Made by a program: the position numbers and the translations under genes. The notes beneath the pieces were generated by a model that did no database searches, had not been told where the DNA came from, and saw nothing but the letters and a program-made list of their open reading frames with translations. Shown one piece after another: positions 33,684-42,906 of a DNA stretch of 54,539 bases; position 1 is the stretch's first letter, and each line of letters begins with the position of its first letter. This stretch comes from Leptospira chreensis (lineage in GTDB: Bacteria > Spirochaetota > Leptospiria > Leptospirales > Leptospiraceae): positions 1 to 54,539 of the forward strand of contig NZ_JAFFPS010000019.1 of NCBI RefSeq assembly GCF_016919165.1, given 5' to 3'.

Positions 33684-35882
33684 ATGGATTCAAAAGAGCA
33701 AAGGTCGGAAACGACTCCCCTAAGGAAAACAAAATCAAAATATAATTTCGAAACCATTTTCGAGGCCCTTCCAGAGCTCTATATGCTCTTAGATCTAAAC
33801 TTTAATATCATCAACGTCAGTGATGCCTATGCAAAAGCCACATTAATCGAAAGAGAAAAAGTAGTCGGGCATAATATTTTCGAAGTCTTCCCCGATAATC
33901 CTAGTGATAAAAATGCTGATGGAGTCAAACTTCTTAGAGCTTCTTTGATGCAAGTGCTTAACTACAAAGTTTCCAGCACAATGACATTACAAAAGTATGA
34001 TATTACGAAACCTGATGGTACTGGATTCGAAGTTAGATATTGGAGCCCTAGAAACTCACCGGTGTTTGATAAAGCCGGGAACTTAATCTGTATTGTTCAT
34101 TGTGCAGAGGATGTTACAGAATTTGTTTATTTAAAACAACAAAAATTAGAACAATCAGAAATTACTGAAGATATGTCAGAACGGATCGCCAAGATGGAAT
34201 CCGAAGTGTTAACACGCGCTAAAGAAGTCATTGAAAAAAATGAAGCTCTATTAGATAGCGAACAAAATCTATCAATCACCTTAAGTTCGATAGGTGATGC
34301 TGTCCTTACTACTGATGAAAATGGAATTATCAATCGTTTAAATCCTGTTGCTGAAGGATTAACTGGATGGTCAGAAAGTGAAGCCATTGGACTCAATGTA
34401 AATGAAGTTCTAAAATTTATAAATGCAAAAACTGGGTTACCCAAAGACATTCCGATATTTGAGGTATTATCGACCGGGAAATCCAAGGTAAGTAGCCAAA
34501 ATGGAATTCTAATCCACCGGAATGGAAGAAGGATCAATCTTTCAGATAACTGTACGCCGATACGAAATAAATCAGGACAGATCGTAGGATCGATTTTGGT
34601 TTTTCGAGATATTTCGGAGGAGTTTGCTGCAAAAACATTTTTAGAAAAAGCAAAAGAAAATGCCGAACTATCAAACAAAGCAAAGGATTCATTCCTTGCC
34701 ACAATGAGTCACGAAATTCGTACACCACTTAGCGGACTGATAGGTATGTTAGAAATACTTTTTCAAACTTCGCTGAATGAAGATCAAAAGAGTATGGTCA
34801 AAAGTGCTTTGGGATCAGGGAACAGTTTACTCCGCATCTTAAGTGATATTCTCGATTGGTCAAAAATAGAAGAAGGTAAACTAGAATTATCATTACAACC
34901 AACATCCATCAATCAACTTCTGTCCGATGTGGTAACAACTTATTTACATATTGCAAGTGCCAAAGGTTTAATTTTATCCTATAGTGTTGATGAAAATATT
35001 TTAGACGCCCATATAATGGATCCACTTCGTCTATCACAAATTATAAACAATTTTGTCAGTAACGGAATTAAATTTACTTCCCAAGGAAATATTAAAATTT
35101 CCGCAGTTTTAATTAAAAATCTTACGGATGCACAACACATTCAATTTTCCGTCACTGATACAGGAATAGGCCTCAGTAAAAAAGACCAATCAAAATTATT
35201 CCAAACGTATACACAAGCAACTGCAGACACAGCGAGACTGTATGGTGGCACGGGTCTTGGCCTTGCCATCTGCCGAAGATTGGCGGATTTATTGGATGGC
35301 AACATCACGATTGATAGTGAACCAGGTGCTGGTTCTACATTTAGCATCACTTTACCTCTTCCTATTGCTACACATGACCTAAACCATCGAAGCCCAATCA
35401 CAACGGAGAATACTTCTGTTGAACCTATTGTTTATTCTCAATCATCAACCCCTCGCATTTTAGCTGTGGATGACAATTCGGTGAATTTAGAGCTTTTAAC
35501 TCGTCAACTTGAAATATTGGGACTTCAGGTTGATGGAGCAGAAGACGGCGAAAAAGCCATCACGTTATGGCAAGCAAGCGATTATGATCTGATCATTACG
35601 GATTGTAACATGCCTGTCAAAGATGGGTATACGTTAACAAAAGAAATTCGAAATATTGAAACTTTCAGCTATCAAAAACGAATCCCTATCATAGGTTATA
35701 CTGCCAATGTTTTAAGTGAAGAAACGGAACGATGCCTATCCATTGGCATGGATGAAGTTTTAATTAAACCAGCGCGATTAACAAATCTTAGACAAACCCT
35801 CCTTAAATGGTTACCAACAATCATTGATCCAATCCGCAAAAATTCTTCTGACGTAAATGTTAACACAGATTCATCGAACTAA
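33684..35882 (+). CDS. Hybrid sensor histidine kinase (PAS-PAS-HisKA-HATPase-REC)
   Basis: 732 aa, soluble. Two PAS domains (about 25-150 and 195-320), a HisKA box SHEIRTPLSGLIGML with His343, a HATPase domain (NNFVSNGIKFT, DTGIGLS, GGTGLGLAICRRLADLLDG), and a C-terminal receiver with Asp640 in ITDCNMPVKDG and KPA near 695. There is no transmembrane segment, so the signal is cytoplasmic. The phosphorelay partner is not next to it. Confidence 0.93.
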   Translation: MDSKEQRSETTPLRKTKSKYNFETIFEALPELYMLLDLNFNIINVSDAYAKATLIEREKVVGHNIFEVFPDNPSDKNADGVKLLRASLMQVLNYKVSSTMTLQKYDITKPDGTGFEVRYWSPRNSPVFDKAGNLICIVHCAEDVTEFVYLKQQKLEQSEITEDMSERIAKMESEVLTRAKEVIEKNEALLDSEQNLSITLSSIGDAVLTTDENGIINRLNPVAEGLTGWSESEAIGLNVNEVLKFINAKTGLPKDIPIFEVLSTGKSKVSSQNGILIHRNGRRINLSDNCTPIRNKSGQIVGSILVFRDISEEFAAKTFLEKAKENAELSNKAKDSFLATMSHEIRTPLSGLIGMLEILFQTSLNEDQKSMVKSALGSGNSLLRILSDILDWSKIEEGKLELSLQPTSINQLLSDVVTTYLHIASAKGLILSYSVDENILDAHIMDPLRLSQIINNFVSNGIKFTSQGNIKISAVLIKNLTDAQHIQFSVTDTGIGLSKKDQSKLFQTYTQATADTARLYGGTGLGLAICRRLADLLDGNITIDSEPGAGSTFSITLPLPIATHDLNHRSPITTENTSVEPIVYSQSSTPRILAVDDNSVNLELLTRQLEILGLQVDGAEDGEKAITLWQASDYDLIITDCNMPVKDGYTLTKEIRNIETFSYQKRIPIIGYTANVLSEETERCLSIGMDEVLIKPARLTNLRQTLLKWLPTIIDPIRKNSSDVNVNTDSSN

Positions 35883-36010
35883 AGAATTGAACTAAGAGAT
35901 CATTATTTTGTGCGGATAAAAGTTTTTTCTGCAATGATTCGATTTACATCGAAAAGGTTAATAGAATCATAAACCTAATCCTACCTACCCAATTTACCGG
36001 AACCAATCCT

Positions 36011-37066
36011 ATGCCCCAAATTACTGAACTAGAAACCTTAGAAGCTGTACAAAATTATTATGGAAAGGTACTCCAAACAAACAAAGATTTAAAAACCTCT
36101 GCTTGTTGTAGTGTTGAATCATTACCGTCCGCATATTTACCGTTAATTTCAAAAATCCATCCTGTTGTAAAAGATAAATTCTATGGATGTGGATCTCCCT
36201 TTCCTCAAGCATTAACAGGAAGAAAAATTTTAGATTTGGGATGCGGATCTGGAAGAGATGTTTATTTATTATCCCAATTGGTTGGGGAATCGGGTTCAGT
36301 GGTCGGAATCGACATGACAACCGAGCAACTGGATGTCGCAAATACCTACCTCGAATACCATAAGGAGCAGTTTGGATACAAAAAATCGAACGTTTCTTTT
36401 ATCAAAGGTTATATAGAAAATTTAAAATCCTGCGGAATCGAAGACAACTCTATTGATTTAGTTGTTTCTAATTGTGTCACAAACCTTTCACCTAACAAAA
36501 AGTCGGTTTTTTCCGAAATATTCCGAGTTCTGAAACCAGGTGGAGAATTGTATTTTTCTGATGTTTTTTCTGATCAACGAATTCCGGAAGAACTCAAAGA
36601 AGATCCCATTTTGCTTGGAGAATGTTTAGGTGGATCCCTTTATACTGAGGATTTCAGAAGATTACTCACGCAATTAGGAATTAACGACTTTCGTGTGGTT
36701 TCTCAGTCAAAAATCAACCTACTCAACCCAGAAATTGAAAAGAAAGTGGGGAATATCAATTTTTATTCCATTACATTCAGGGCATTCAAAATTCCTTTGG
36801 AAGATCGTTGTGAAGATTACGGTCAGGTTGCTTATTACAAAGGAACCATTGATGGGGCTCCCCATAGTTTTACATTAGATGATCATCATATTTTTTTCAC
36901 AGGAAAACCAATGTTAGTTTGTGGGAATACCGCAGATATGGTCTCTACCACTCATTACAAAGATCATTTCCAAATCATTGGTGATAAATCAAAACATTTT
37001 GGATTATTTGATTGTGGGCCAAACCCAGTTGCTTCAGGAGACCAGACACCAGGTGCTTGTTGTTAA
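36011..37066 (+). CDS. arsM: Arsenite S-adenosylmethyltransferase
   Basis: 351 aa. SAM motif LDLGCGSGRDVY near residue 76. The cysteines expected to bind arsenite are present: C32/C33, C60 (FYGCGSP), C155 in SNCVTNLSPNKKSVF and C205 in GECLGGSLY. A C-terminal extension carries further Cys and ends in GACC. It converts arsenite to methylated forms. No arsR, arsB or arsC lies beside it. A strong inverted repeat follows at 37124. Confidence 0.92.
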   Translation: MPQITELETLEAVQNYYGKVLQTNKDLKTSACCSVESLPSAYLPLISKIHPVVKDKFYGCGSPFPQALTGRKILDLGCGSGRDVYLLSQLVGESGSVVGIDMTTEQLDVANTYLEYHKEQFGYKKSNVSFIKGYIENLKSCGIEDNSIDLVVSNCVTNLSPNKKSVFSEIFRVLKPGGELYFSDVFSDQRIPEELKEDPILLGECLGGSLYTEDFRRLLTQLGINDFRVVSQSKINLLNPEIEKKVGNINFYSITFRAFKIPLEDRCEDYGQVAYYKGTIDGAPHSFTLDDHHIFFTGKPMLVCGNTADMVSTTHYKDHFQIIGDKSKHFGLFDCGPNPVASGDQTPGACC

Positions 37067-37123
37067 TCGAACTTATAAATAACTGGTATTACATTGTATC
37101 TATAATGTATGTATGATTAAAAA

Positions 37124-37160
37124 CTAGTTTCAATCACACTATATTGATGCGTGAAACTAG
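37124..37160. terminator. Inverted repeat after arsM
   Basis: CTAGTTTCA (37124-37132) pairs perfectly with TGAAACTAG (37152-37160); ATCA/TGAT pairs extend it inside with a small bulge. It follows arsM by about 58 bp. The T-run after it is weak. Confidence 0.5.
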
Positions 37161-37204
37161 CTTGCATTATTTTCGTATTAGTTTAAAATGATTGGAAGCG
37201 TAAA

Positions 37205-38008
37205 TCATTTTAAAGAATTTAAAATTGTCGGAAGTTCATTGTAAAAATCTCTTAAATCGGGTTCATACAATTTTGGAGTAAATTCCGGCACATTTTTATT
37301 GTTTATATGCCCCTCACTTTTATTTCCCCACCAAGCAGTTAACAATGTATACCGACTTTTGTAAGACTTTTGATAAACCAAATTTAAATCTTTATCATAC
37401 ACAAGAATGTCGGTATCTGCAGGTTTTGTAGACCACAACGGTGTAGTCCCAAGAGTAAACATAAATATATGACCTGTCAGCAGTAACCGTCCAAAATTGG
37501 CACCAGATCCCTCTTCATCAAATGCGGGACCATGGATGCCTAGAATATAAAAATCTACATCTCGATTTTTTAAATGAAAGGTTGCTGAGTCACCCTTCCC
37601 TCTGACTTCTACTAACTTTTCTATCTCACGACTTCCAGACTTCTTCACCTTCCCAAGATATTCCAATATAAATGTTTTTACCTTTTCCGGTGATACATTT
37701 GTATTAATTCCAGTAACTTCGATTTCATCGATGGGCTTTCCTAAAGAAACTAACTTAGTTGTTGGATTGGAATAGTCAAGTAAGGCAGTCGTAGTTACTG
37801 TTCTACCAGAGGTGTAAGAAGAATAGGCATAAGGATAAAAACCAATGGTTGCAATCTTTTTGTTGATCACCCGGTTTTCATCAATGGCAGGTAATGGTCG
37901 AATGTAATGCCTATGGCATGCGGTAAAAAGCATACAAAAGATACTTAACTTAATGATATTTGATTTCTGATTCAGAAGTAATGTAAACATTGAATCTAAA
38001 TACCACAT
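37205..38008 (-). CDS. Hypothetical lipoprotein
   Basis: 267 aa. Lipobox LFTAC near residue 31 after KLSIFCML. Contains YAYSSYTSGRTVTTTALLDY and a Trp-rich LLTAWWGNKSEG near the C-terminus. No domain is recognised with confidence; the pattern resembles leptospiral families of paralogous lipoproteins. The start is uncertain between 38008 and 37990. Confidence 0.7.
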   Translation of the reverse strand: MWYLDSMFTLLLNQKSNIIKLSIFCMLFTACHRHYIRPLPAIDENRVINKKIATIGFYPYAYSSYTSGRTVTTTALLDYSNPTTKLVSLGKPIDEIEVTGINTNVSPEKVKTFILEYLGKVKKSGSREIEKLVEVRGKGDSATFHLKNRDVDFYILGIHGPAFDEEGSGANFGRLLLTGHIFMFTLGTTPLWSTKPADTDILVYDKDLNLVYQKSYKSRYTLLTAWWGNKSEGHINNKNVPEFTPKLYEPDLRDFYNELPTILNSLK

Positions 38009-38127
38009 AATACTCGTTTTTCTATACTTTTTTTCTCAAATGGATCTTTTCTATTCGATTCTTTAAACAGTAATATTTTGATCTCTATTTATAAAAATAA
38101 TTAGAAATAGAGATCTACTTTCTAATG

Positions 38128-38673
38128 TTATTTTAAGGAAATTGCAGTTGAATTTTCATCTAAAAAGATAAGTTTTTCTGGTAAAATTTCTTTAGGTAAA
38201 AAATAGATTAACGTACGAGTTGCCACTTCATTTGGTTTGAGAGTCAGTTTTGTTTCAATTTTACCTGTTGCAAAATTGTTTCCTTGTAAGTCCTCTTTAA
38301 TATCTTCTGAGAAACCAACTTCAAAATGTCGAACAAACGTAGGTGAATTTAGTTTTTTTACTTCTTTTCCCTTATCATCCATAATTGTCACATAAGTAGG
38401 TTCAAGAGCAATTTTAGCAAACGTAACTTCATGGTCTGCTGACTTTAAATTTTTTATAGTAATTGTAATATGAATCAAACGTAGGTCACTTGAATTTGGG
38501 TAAAAACTTCTTCCACCGGAAGCAAAACTGTTAGGTCCGTCAGTTACTTTCACAACTTCAATTTCTAAATTTTTGGATTTTGATTTAACATTTTGTTTCA
38601 AAATGAGCGGAGTTGCACAATTGATGAAAACAAAAAAAGGAAGAAGAAGGGCTGTTAGTTTAAGATTTCTCAT
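38128..38673 (-). CDS. Hypothetical lipoprotein (DUF4352-like)
   Basis: 181 aa from ATG 38673; an in-frame TTG lies six bases further up. Lipobox VFINC near residue 20. The mature part has the pattern of an immunoglobulin-like accessory domain (LRLIHITITIKNLKSADHEV, LKPNEVATRTLIYFLPKE). Likely cell-surface or periplasmic. It shares a direction with the two TRL-like lipoprotein genes upstream. Confidence 0.65.
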   Translation of the reverse strand: MRNLKLTALLLPFFVFINCATPLILKQNVKSKSKNLEIEVVKVTDGPNSFASGGRSFYPNSSDLRLIHITITIKNLKSADHEVTFAKIALEPTYVTIMDDKGKEVKKLNSPTFVRHFEVGFSEDIKEDLQGNNFATGKIETKLTLKPNEVATRTLIYFLPKEILPEKLIFLDENSTAISLK

Positions 38674-38819
38674 ACACACAACAACAATTCTTTAGAAAAA
38701 AGGGTCAATCTATTTTTTAATCTTTGTTAGTTGCTTATCCCCGTAAACCTTTTACCCACGTAAAAACACTAGTCTAACAGGCGGTATAGGAGTATTTACC
38801 CCTATACCTAAAAAAGGAA

Positions 38820-39155
38820 TTACTTTTTCTTTCCAGCTGTTTTTTCAACAACAGGAGTTCCTTCTACATAAACACAATTTAGGACTAACCAAACACCATG
38901 TTTTCCTTTAATTGTTACATCTTTTAATCCAGTAGCGCCCGGTGCTTTGGTAAGTGCATCACGAGTTGCCTCAGCAATACTTTGGTTATACCAACCATTA
39001 TTACCCACTGCCAAGCTACATTCACGACCTTCGACAGGGCCAGACCCAACTACTTCTAAATTTGCAGGAGCTTCCAAAGAAAATTCTTTAAAATTACCGA
39101 CTTTAGTGGAACAACTAACAGCAAATGCAATTGCTAATAATGACAACCATTTCAT
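38820..39155 (-). CDS. TRL-like lipoprotein
   Basis: 111 aa with lipobox FAVSC near residue 15. The mature region has NNGWYNQSIAEATRDALTKA and GLKDVTIKG, resembling the TRL-like lipoprotein family. It follows the related gene at 39177 by 21 bp, so both are in one operon. Ends in a basic tail AGKKK. Confidence 0.65.
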   Translation of the reverse strand: MKWLSLLAIAFAVSCSTKVGNFKEFSLEAPANLEVVGSGPVEGRECSLAVGNNGWYNQSIAEATRDALTKAPGATGLKDVTIKGKHGVWLVLNCVYVEGTPVVEKTAGKKK

Positions 39156-39176
39156 ATTCTTTTATTTCCTTACCTA

Positions 39177-39446
39177 TTATTTCAGCTTTCTAATTTGAGC
39201 ACAAGCAGACGCAAATTCAGCGTTCCATAGTAAACCAACATTTTGGTTTTTAACATTACCTTTTGCTTTTGCATCGGCCAACACATCATCATAAATCCCT
39301 ACGATGATCGTACCACATTTTTCACCCAAAACAGTTTCCGACAATTCTGTCGAATCATTTTCTGCTGGAACAATGTATCCCACTTTTCCTGCAGTCACAC
39401 AATTTGACAAAAAAACGATAATTCCAAGAAGGAATATTTTTTTCAT
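39177..39446 (-). CDS. TRL-like lipoprotein
   Basis: 89 aa with lipobox FLSNC near residue 16. The mature chain ELSETVLGEKCGTIIVGIY and DDVLADAKAKGNVK fits the TRL-like family. The ribosome site AAGGAG is the right arm of a 9-bp hairpin (39452-39476), so translation may be controlled by RNA folding. It is the first gene of a lipoprotein pair. Confidence 0.7.
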   Translation of the reverse strand: MKKIFLLGIIVFLSNCVTAGKVGYIVPAENDSTELSETVLGEKCGTIIVGIYDDVLADAKAKGNVKNQNVGLLWNAEFASACAQIRKLK

Positions 39447-39451
39447 TTTTG

Positions 39452-39476
39452 TTCTCCTTAATTCGAATAAGGAGAA
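39452..39476 (-). promoter_or_regulatory. Hairpin sequestering ribosome binding site
   Basis: TTCTCCTTA (39452-39460) and TAAGGAGAA (39468-39476) form a perfect 9-bp stem with a 7-nt loop. On the mRNA (minus strand) the AAGGAG next to ATG 39446 is fully paired. This resembles an RNA thermometer or a protein-controlled translation switch. Confidence 0.5.
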
Positions 39477-39842
39477 TTCTTTTATTTTTTATGTAAAGAA
39501 ATAAACTTGGTTCAGGTCTTTTTCTTAAAGATATTGTTCACCGCAAAACAGTGGCAGTTGCAAAACGAAGAACAATTGTTTCTCTTTTTTTTTAAAAAAC
39601 ATTTTTAGTGTAGCTGAAATTAGCTAGTGTTTGCCGAGGAGGATCTAACCTCTGCTACCCAATGGTTCTTATCCAAAGGATACTGTATCAGTCTGACCCC
39701 GAATCAAACGTTCGCTTTTGCTTTGTGCTTACGGATGATACATTTAGCTTTTTTTTTGCTGTTTTTTAATGAGAAAGAGTATTCACAAATCCGAATTTTC
39801 CGATTTACTATTTTTTTAGAATCATTTAACTTCGTATATGTT
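39477..39842. other. Intergenic region before lipoprotein gene
   Basis: About 370 bp. An open frame from 39627 runs through it into the next gene but has no ribosome site and looks non-coding. Poly-T/A tracts and a TAGCT-gaaatt-AGCTA inverted repeat (about 39610-39626) are present. No clear promoter was identified. Confidence 0.4.
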
Positions 39843-40799
39843 ATGAAACCGATCCTCCTTTTAACCTTACTTCTCTGTCTGTTAGGCTGTAAAAAAAAAG
39901 ACTCCTCCGATACGGAGACTACCCTCCTTGCTCTATTCCTCCTGTCTCCTAGTGATGTCGTCTTCGAACTGGGTTATCCTGGTTCACAAAACCAATTACA
40001 GAACACTGCTCTTGCAGGTAAAACATCGGGAATCACGATAAAGGTAGGTGGAGTCACTGCGACGGGTGTTAGCTCCGTTGGTTCCGACACTATCCAGTTT
40101 ACAATGCCAACCATCCCAGGAATTACCGAAAATGCGGCCGTTGATTTTGTCGTCGAAAAGGATGGAGCCGTTGTACACTCCACAAAGGTCCGGTATAGAC
40201 CTCTCGTTAGTTGGACGATCAACCAACCGCATTCTACTTTTCGTTCCATCGATGGAAGGGACAATAAAAGTTTTTTTCAAATTACAGCCACTACAGCAAT
40301 GCATGTTTTCAACACTTTTGGACATGGAAGCTCTGACTTAGATATCCATTACTTTACTAGTTTGAATGGAGCAATGATTCCCTTCGCAGAAAAAAGACAA
40401 ACCGGATCTGAATTCAATCGGGTATCACTCAATGCAGGAACCGTTTATGTTATGGTAAAACATATCAGTGGATTTGGTGGAACTTATAATTTACAGGTTG
40501 CTAACAGTGGAGTTGTGGCAAGTTCCTCGGCTAAGTTGACCTATTCAGGTTGGACGTTTAATCTATGTTATGATACAATGGGGACAGGACCTGCCACAGC
40601 AGACACCTGTGCAGTACAAATGGCAGTATACAGCCCGACAAGGACCGGACGTTGCACCTATCCCGGGGATAACGGCTTAACCACTAGAAATTATTATGCT
40701 GAAGGTGGATTTGCAAATCAAACAACCAACCAAACCGGTTGTCTCAATCCAGGTGGCGGATCCTCTAACGAAGCGGAAGCTATCTTTATCACAGAGTAA
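39843..40799 (+). CDS. Hypothetical lipoprotein with TIG-like N-terminal domain
   Basis: 318 aa from ATG 39843; a longer frame from 39627 is rejected because the lipoprotein signal MKPILLLTLLLCLLGC starts here. Cys16 is the acylation site. The region after it (DTETTLLALF then ITIKVGGVTATGVSSVGSD) resembles an IPT/TIG immunoglobulin-like fold; the C-terminal half has Cys pairs. Likely surface-exposed. A hairpin follows at 40833. Confidence 0.7.
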   Translation: MKPILLLTLLLCLLGCKKKDSSDTETTLLALFLLSPSDVVFELGYPGSQNQLQNTALAGKTSGITIKVGGVTATGVSSVGSDTIQFTMPTIPGITENAAVDFVVEKDGAVVHSTKVRYRPLVSWTINQPHSTFRSIDGRDNKSFFQITATTAMHVFNTFGHGSSDLDIHYFTSLNGAMIPFAEKRQTGSEFNRVSLNAGTVYVMVKHISGFGGTYNLQVANSGVVASSSAKLTYSGWTFNLCYDTMGTGPATADTCAVQMAVYSPTRTGRCTYPGDNGLTTRNYYAEGGFANQTTNQTGCLNPGGGSSNEAEAIFITE

Positions 40800-40832
40800 T
40801 CACTCAACTTTCATAATCAAAGAAAACGAACG

Positions 40833-40856
40833 AACTGGTTCTTCTTGGAACCAGTT
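40833..40856 (-). terminator. Hairpin between convergent genes
   Basis: AACTGGTTC-TTCTTG-GAACCAGTT, a perfect 9-bp stem between the lipoprotein (+) and the acyl-CoA synthetase (-). On the minus strand it is followed by a T-rich run (CGTTCGTTTTCTTTG), favouring termination of the synthetase. Confidence 0.6.
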
Positions 40857-40880
40857 GGCCTCGCCCCTTAACTTTTGTTC

Positions 40881-42848
40881 TTAATCAACCGATACCCTTA
40901 CCTTTTCGCTATACATCGAGTCAATCAATGATTGGTATTTTGCAGTGATGATATGCCTCTTCATTGAAAGTTTTGCAGACAATTCATCACCTACTTCAAA
41001 TGCCTTCGGAAGTAATCGCACTTCACCAATCTTTTCAAAACTTTTAAATCCATTTTCTGTACGGATCATACTTTTTACTTCTTCTTCCATTTTCTTTTGA
41101 ACCGATCGATTTACCGCTAGTTCTTCATAAGTAGAACCAAATTCTTTAAACTTTTCCAGTGCGGGAAGGATTAGAACACCTAAATACTTTTGATCTTGAC
41201 CCACAACCATCACATGATCGATGAATAATGATTGGCCAAGTTTGTTCTCAATGGGTACAGGTTCAATATTTTCTCCATTGAGAAGGACGATCGTTTCTTT
41301 CGTTCTACCAACAATTTTCAAAGTATCATTGTAAGTAATAACCCCAAGATCTCCTGTATTCAACCAACAATCGTTTGACAGGACTTTGGCGGTAGTCTCA
41401 GGCCTTTTGTAATAACCTTTCATAATCTGAGGCCCACGCACATAAATCTCACCTTTGATTCCTTTTTTTGGTGGATAGATTACTTGTCCTGTTTCTATAT
41501 CCTTCAGTAAAATTTCTGTTTCCGGAAACAAGGGCCCTACACTACCAACCACTAAATGTTTGGGAGTACGGAAGGCAAGTCCTGGGGAAGTTTCTGTCAG
41601 CCCATAGCCTTCGAATACGGGAATACCAATTGTGTTAAAGAACTCATCAATATGAAAGGGCAAAGAACCACCACCAGAAACTGTACCTCTTAACTTCCCA
41701 CCAGTCACTTGTCTAATTTTCCGAAGTATCATTGTATCAAAAATCAAATACGGAAAAAAGAAAACTATGATTGAAAAGAATGAGAAGATAAAAAGTGCGA
41801 TGGACTGTAAAAAATTTCGACCATTCAGATCTAATCGATTTCCTTTAAAAAAATGGACTGCTCTTTGTATATAGAGCGCACTACGATAAGCCACGCTGAA
41901 CAATACTTTTCTTATCCAAGAACTTGTTTGAATTTTTGCCTGCATACCTTGATAGATACTTTCCCAAAGCCTTGGTGCTGAGGCCATAAAGGTAGGTTTC
42001 ACAATCGATAAATCTTCGCGAATGTTTCTCACATTACTATAGTATTGTATCGCACCCATAGCAACCGTTCCCATTTGAAAAACTCTTTCGAAACTATGCC
42101 AAACAGGGAGAATGGAAAGAAATCGATCCTTTGGACCAATATCGATGGGAATATTCTGTAATTGCGAAATCATGTTTTTATGAGTCAACATCACTCCCTT
42201 AGGTTCTCCTGTGGTTCCAGAAGTATAAATGATTGTGAATAAATCCTCGGGTTGGATCGCAGCAATTCGTTCTTCAGCCCTTCTATCCCCTAACTCACGC
42301 AAACCTCTCCCCTTTGCGATCAAATCACTCATTTTCAAAGTATTTACAATGGACTTCGGATTCGTATCGACTTTGTTTTTAGCATTCAGACTCTCTTTTT
42401 TGTTTGTGACAGCCGAGCCCTCATCCATAAGAATCACATGTGTTATGTTTGGTAGATCTGCTAAATTTTTTTCCACCTTTCGTAGCGTGGTTTCGTTTTC
42501 TACGAATACTATTTTGGCATCAGAATGCGGTAGGATGTATCGAATATCACCATCAGTCACATCGGTTCCGCGTGGAACATCTGCGGCTCCACAAAACAAA
42601 ATTCCATAATTGGTGATGATCCATTCTTTTCTATTATCAGAAAGAACTGCTACATGTTCTCGAGCTTTCAATCCAAGATCAATTAAGCCAGTGGCGAGTG
42701 CGATACCCTCTTCATAGACTTCTCGAAAACTAATCATAGAGAATTGTTTATTTTGATTCCGTGTTCCAAACGCTGGTTTGTCCCCATACTTCTCCGCACT
42801 CTCATAAAACAATTCTGCTAAGTTTTTCGCTCTGACTTTTGAACTCAT
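40881..42848 (-). CDS. fadD: Long-chain acyl-CoA synthetase (AMP-forming)
   Basis: 655 aa. The AMP-binding signature YTSGTTGEPKGVMLTHKN near residue 210, GYGLTETSPG near 418 and NTGDLG near 505 identify the family. A hydrophobic insert (IALFIFSFFSIIVFFFPYLI) near residue 350 is typical of the membrane-associated bacterial group resembling eukaryotic ACSLs. It activates fatty acids; leptospires use them as carbon source. GGAG precedes ATG. An AraC regulator lies 58 bp upstream on the same strand. Confidence 0.9.
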   Translation of the reverse strand: MSSKVRAKNLAELFYESAEKYGDKPAFGTRNQNKQFSMISFREVYEEGIALATGLIDLGLKAREHVAVLSDNRKEWIITNYGILFCGAADVPRGTDVTDGDIRYILPHSDAKIVFVENETTLRKVEKNLADLPNITHVILMDEGSAVTNKKESLNAKNKVDTNPKSIVNTLKMSDLIAKGRGLRELGDRRAEERIAAIQPEDLFTIIYTSGTTGEPKGVMLTHKNMISQLQNIPIDIGPKDRFLSILPVWHSFERVFQMGTVAMGAIQYYSNVRNIREDLSIVKPTFMASAPRLWESIYQGMQAKIQTSSWIRKVLFSVAYRSALYIQRAVHFFKGNRLDLNGRNFLQSIALFIFSFFSIIVFFFPYLIFDTMILRKIRQVTGGKLRGTVSGGGSLPFHIDEFFNTIGIPVFEGYGLTETSPGLAFRTPKHLVVGSVGPLFPETEILLKDIETGQVIYPPKKGIKGEIYVRGPQIMKGYYKRPETTAKVLSNDCWLNTGDLGVITYNDTLKIVGRTKETIVLLNGENIEPVPIENKLGQSLFIDHVMVVGQDQKYLGVLILPALEKFKEFGSTYEELAVNRSVQKKMEEEVKSMIRTENGFKSFEKIGEVRLLPKAFEVGDELSAKLSMKRHIITAKYQSLIDSMYSEKVRVSVD

Positions 42849-42906
42849 ATCTATCTCCGATAAAAGTACAATATCAGATTAAAAAATTCAGTCTTGAACG
42901 GAACGG

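Noticed and set aside
34127..34702. 191-codon open frame on minus strand
   Set aside because: Fully antisense to the PAS region of the hybrid kinase, with Ser/Leu-rich composition typical of antisense frames.
42229..42609. 126-codon open frame on plus strand
   Set aside because: Antisense to the acyl-CoA synthetase gene.
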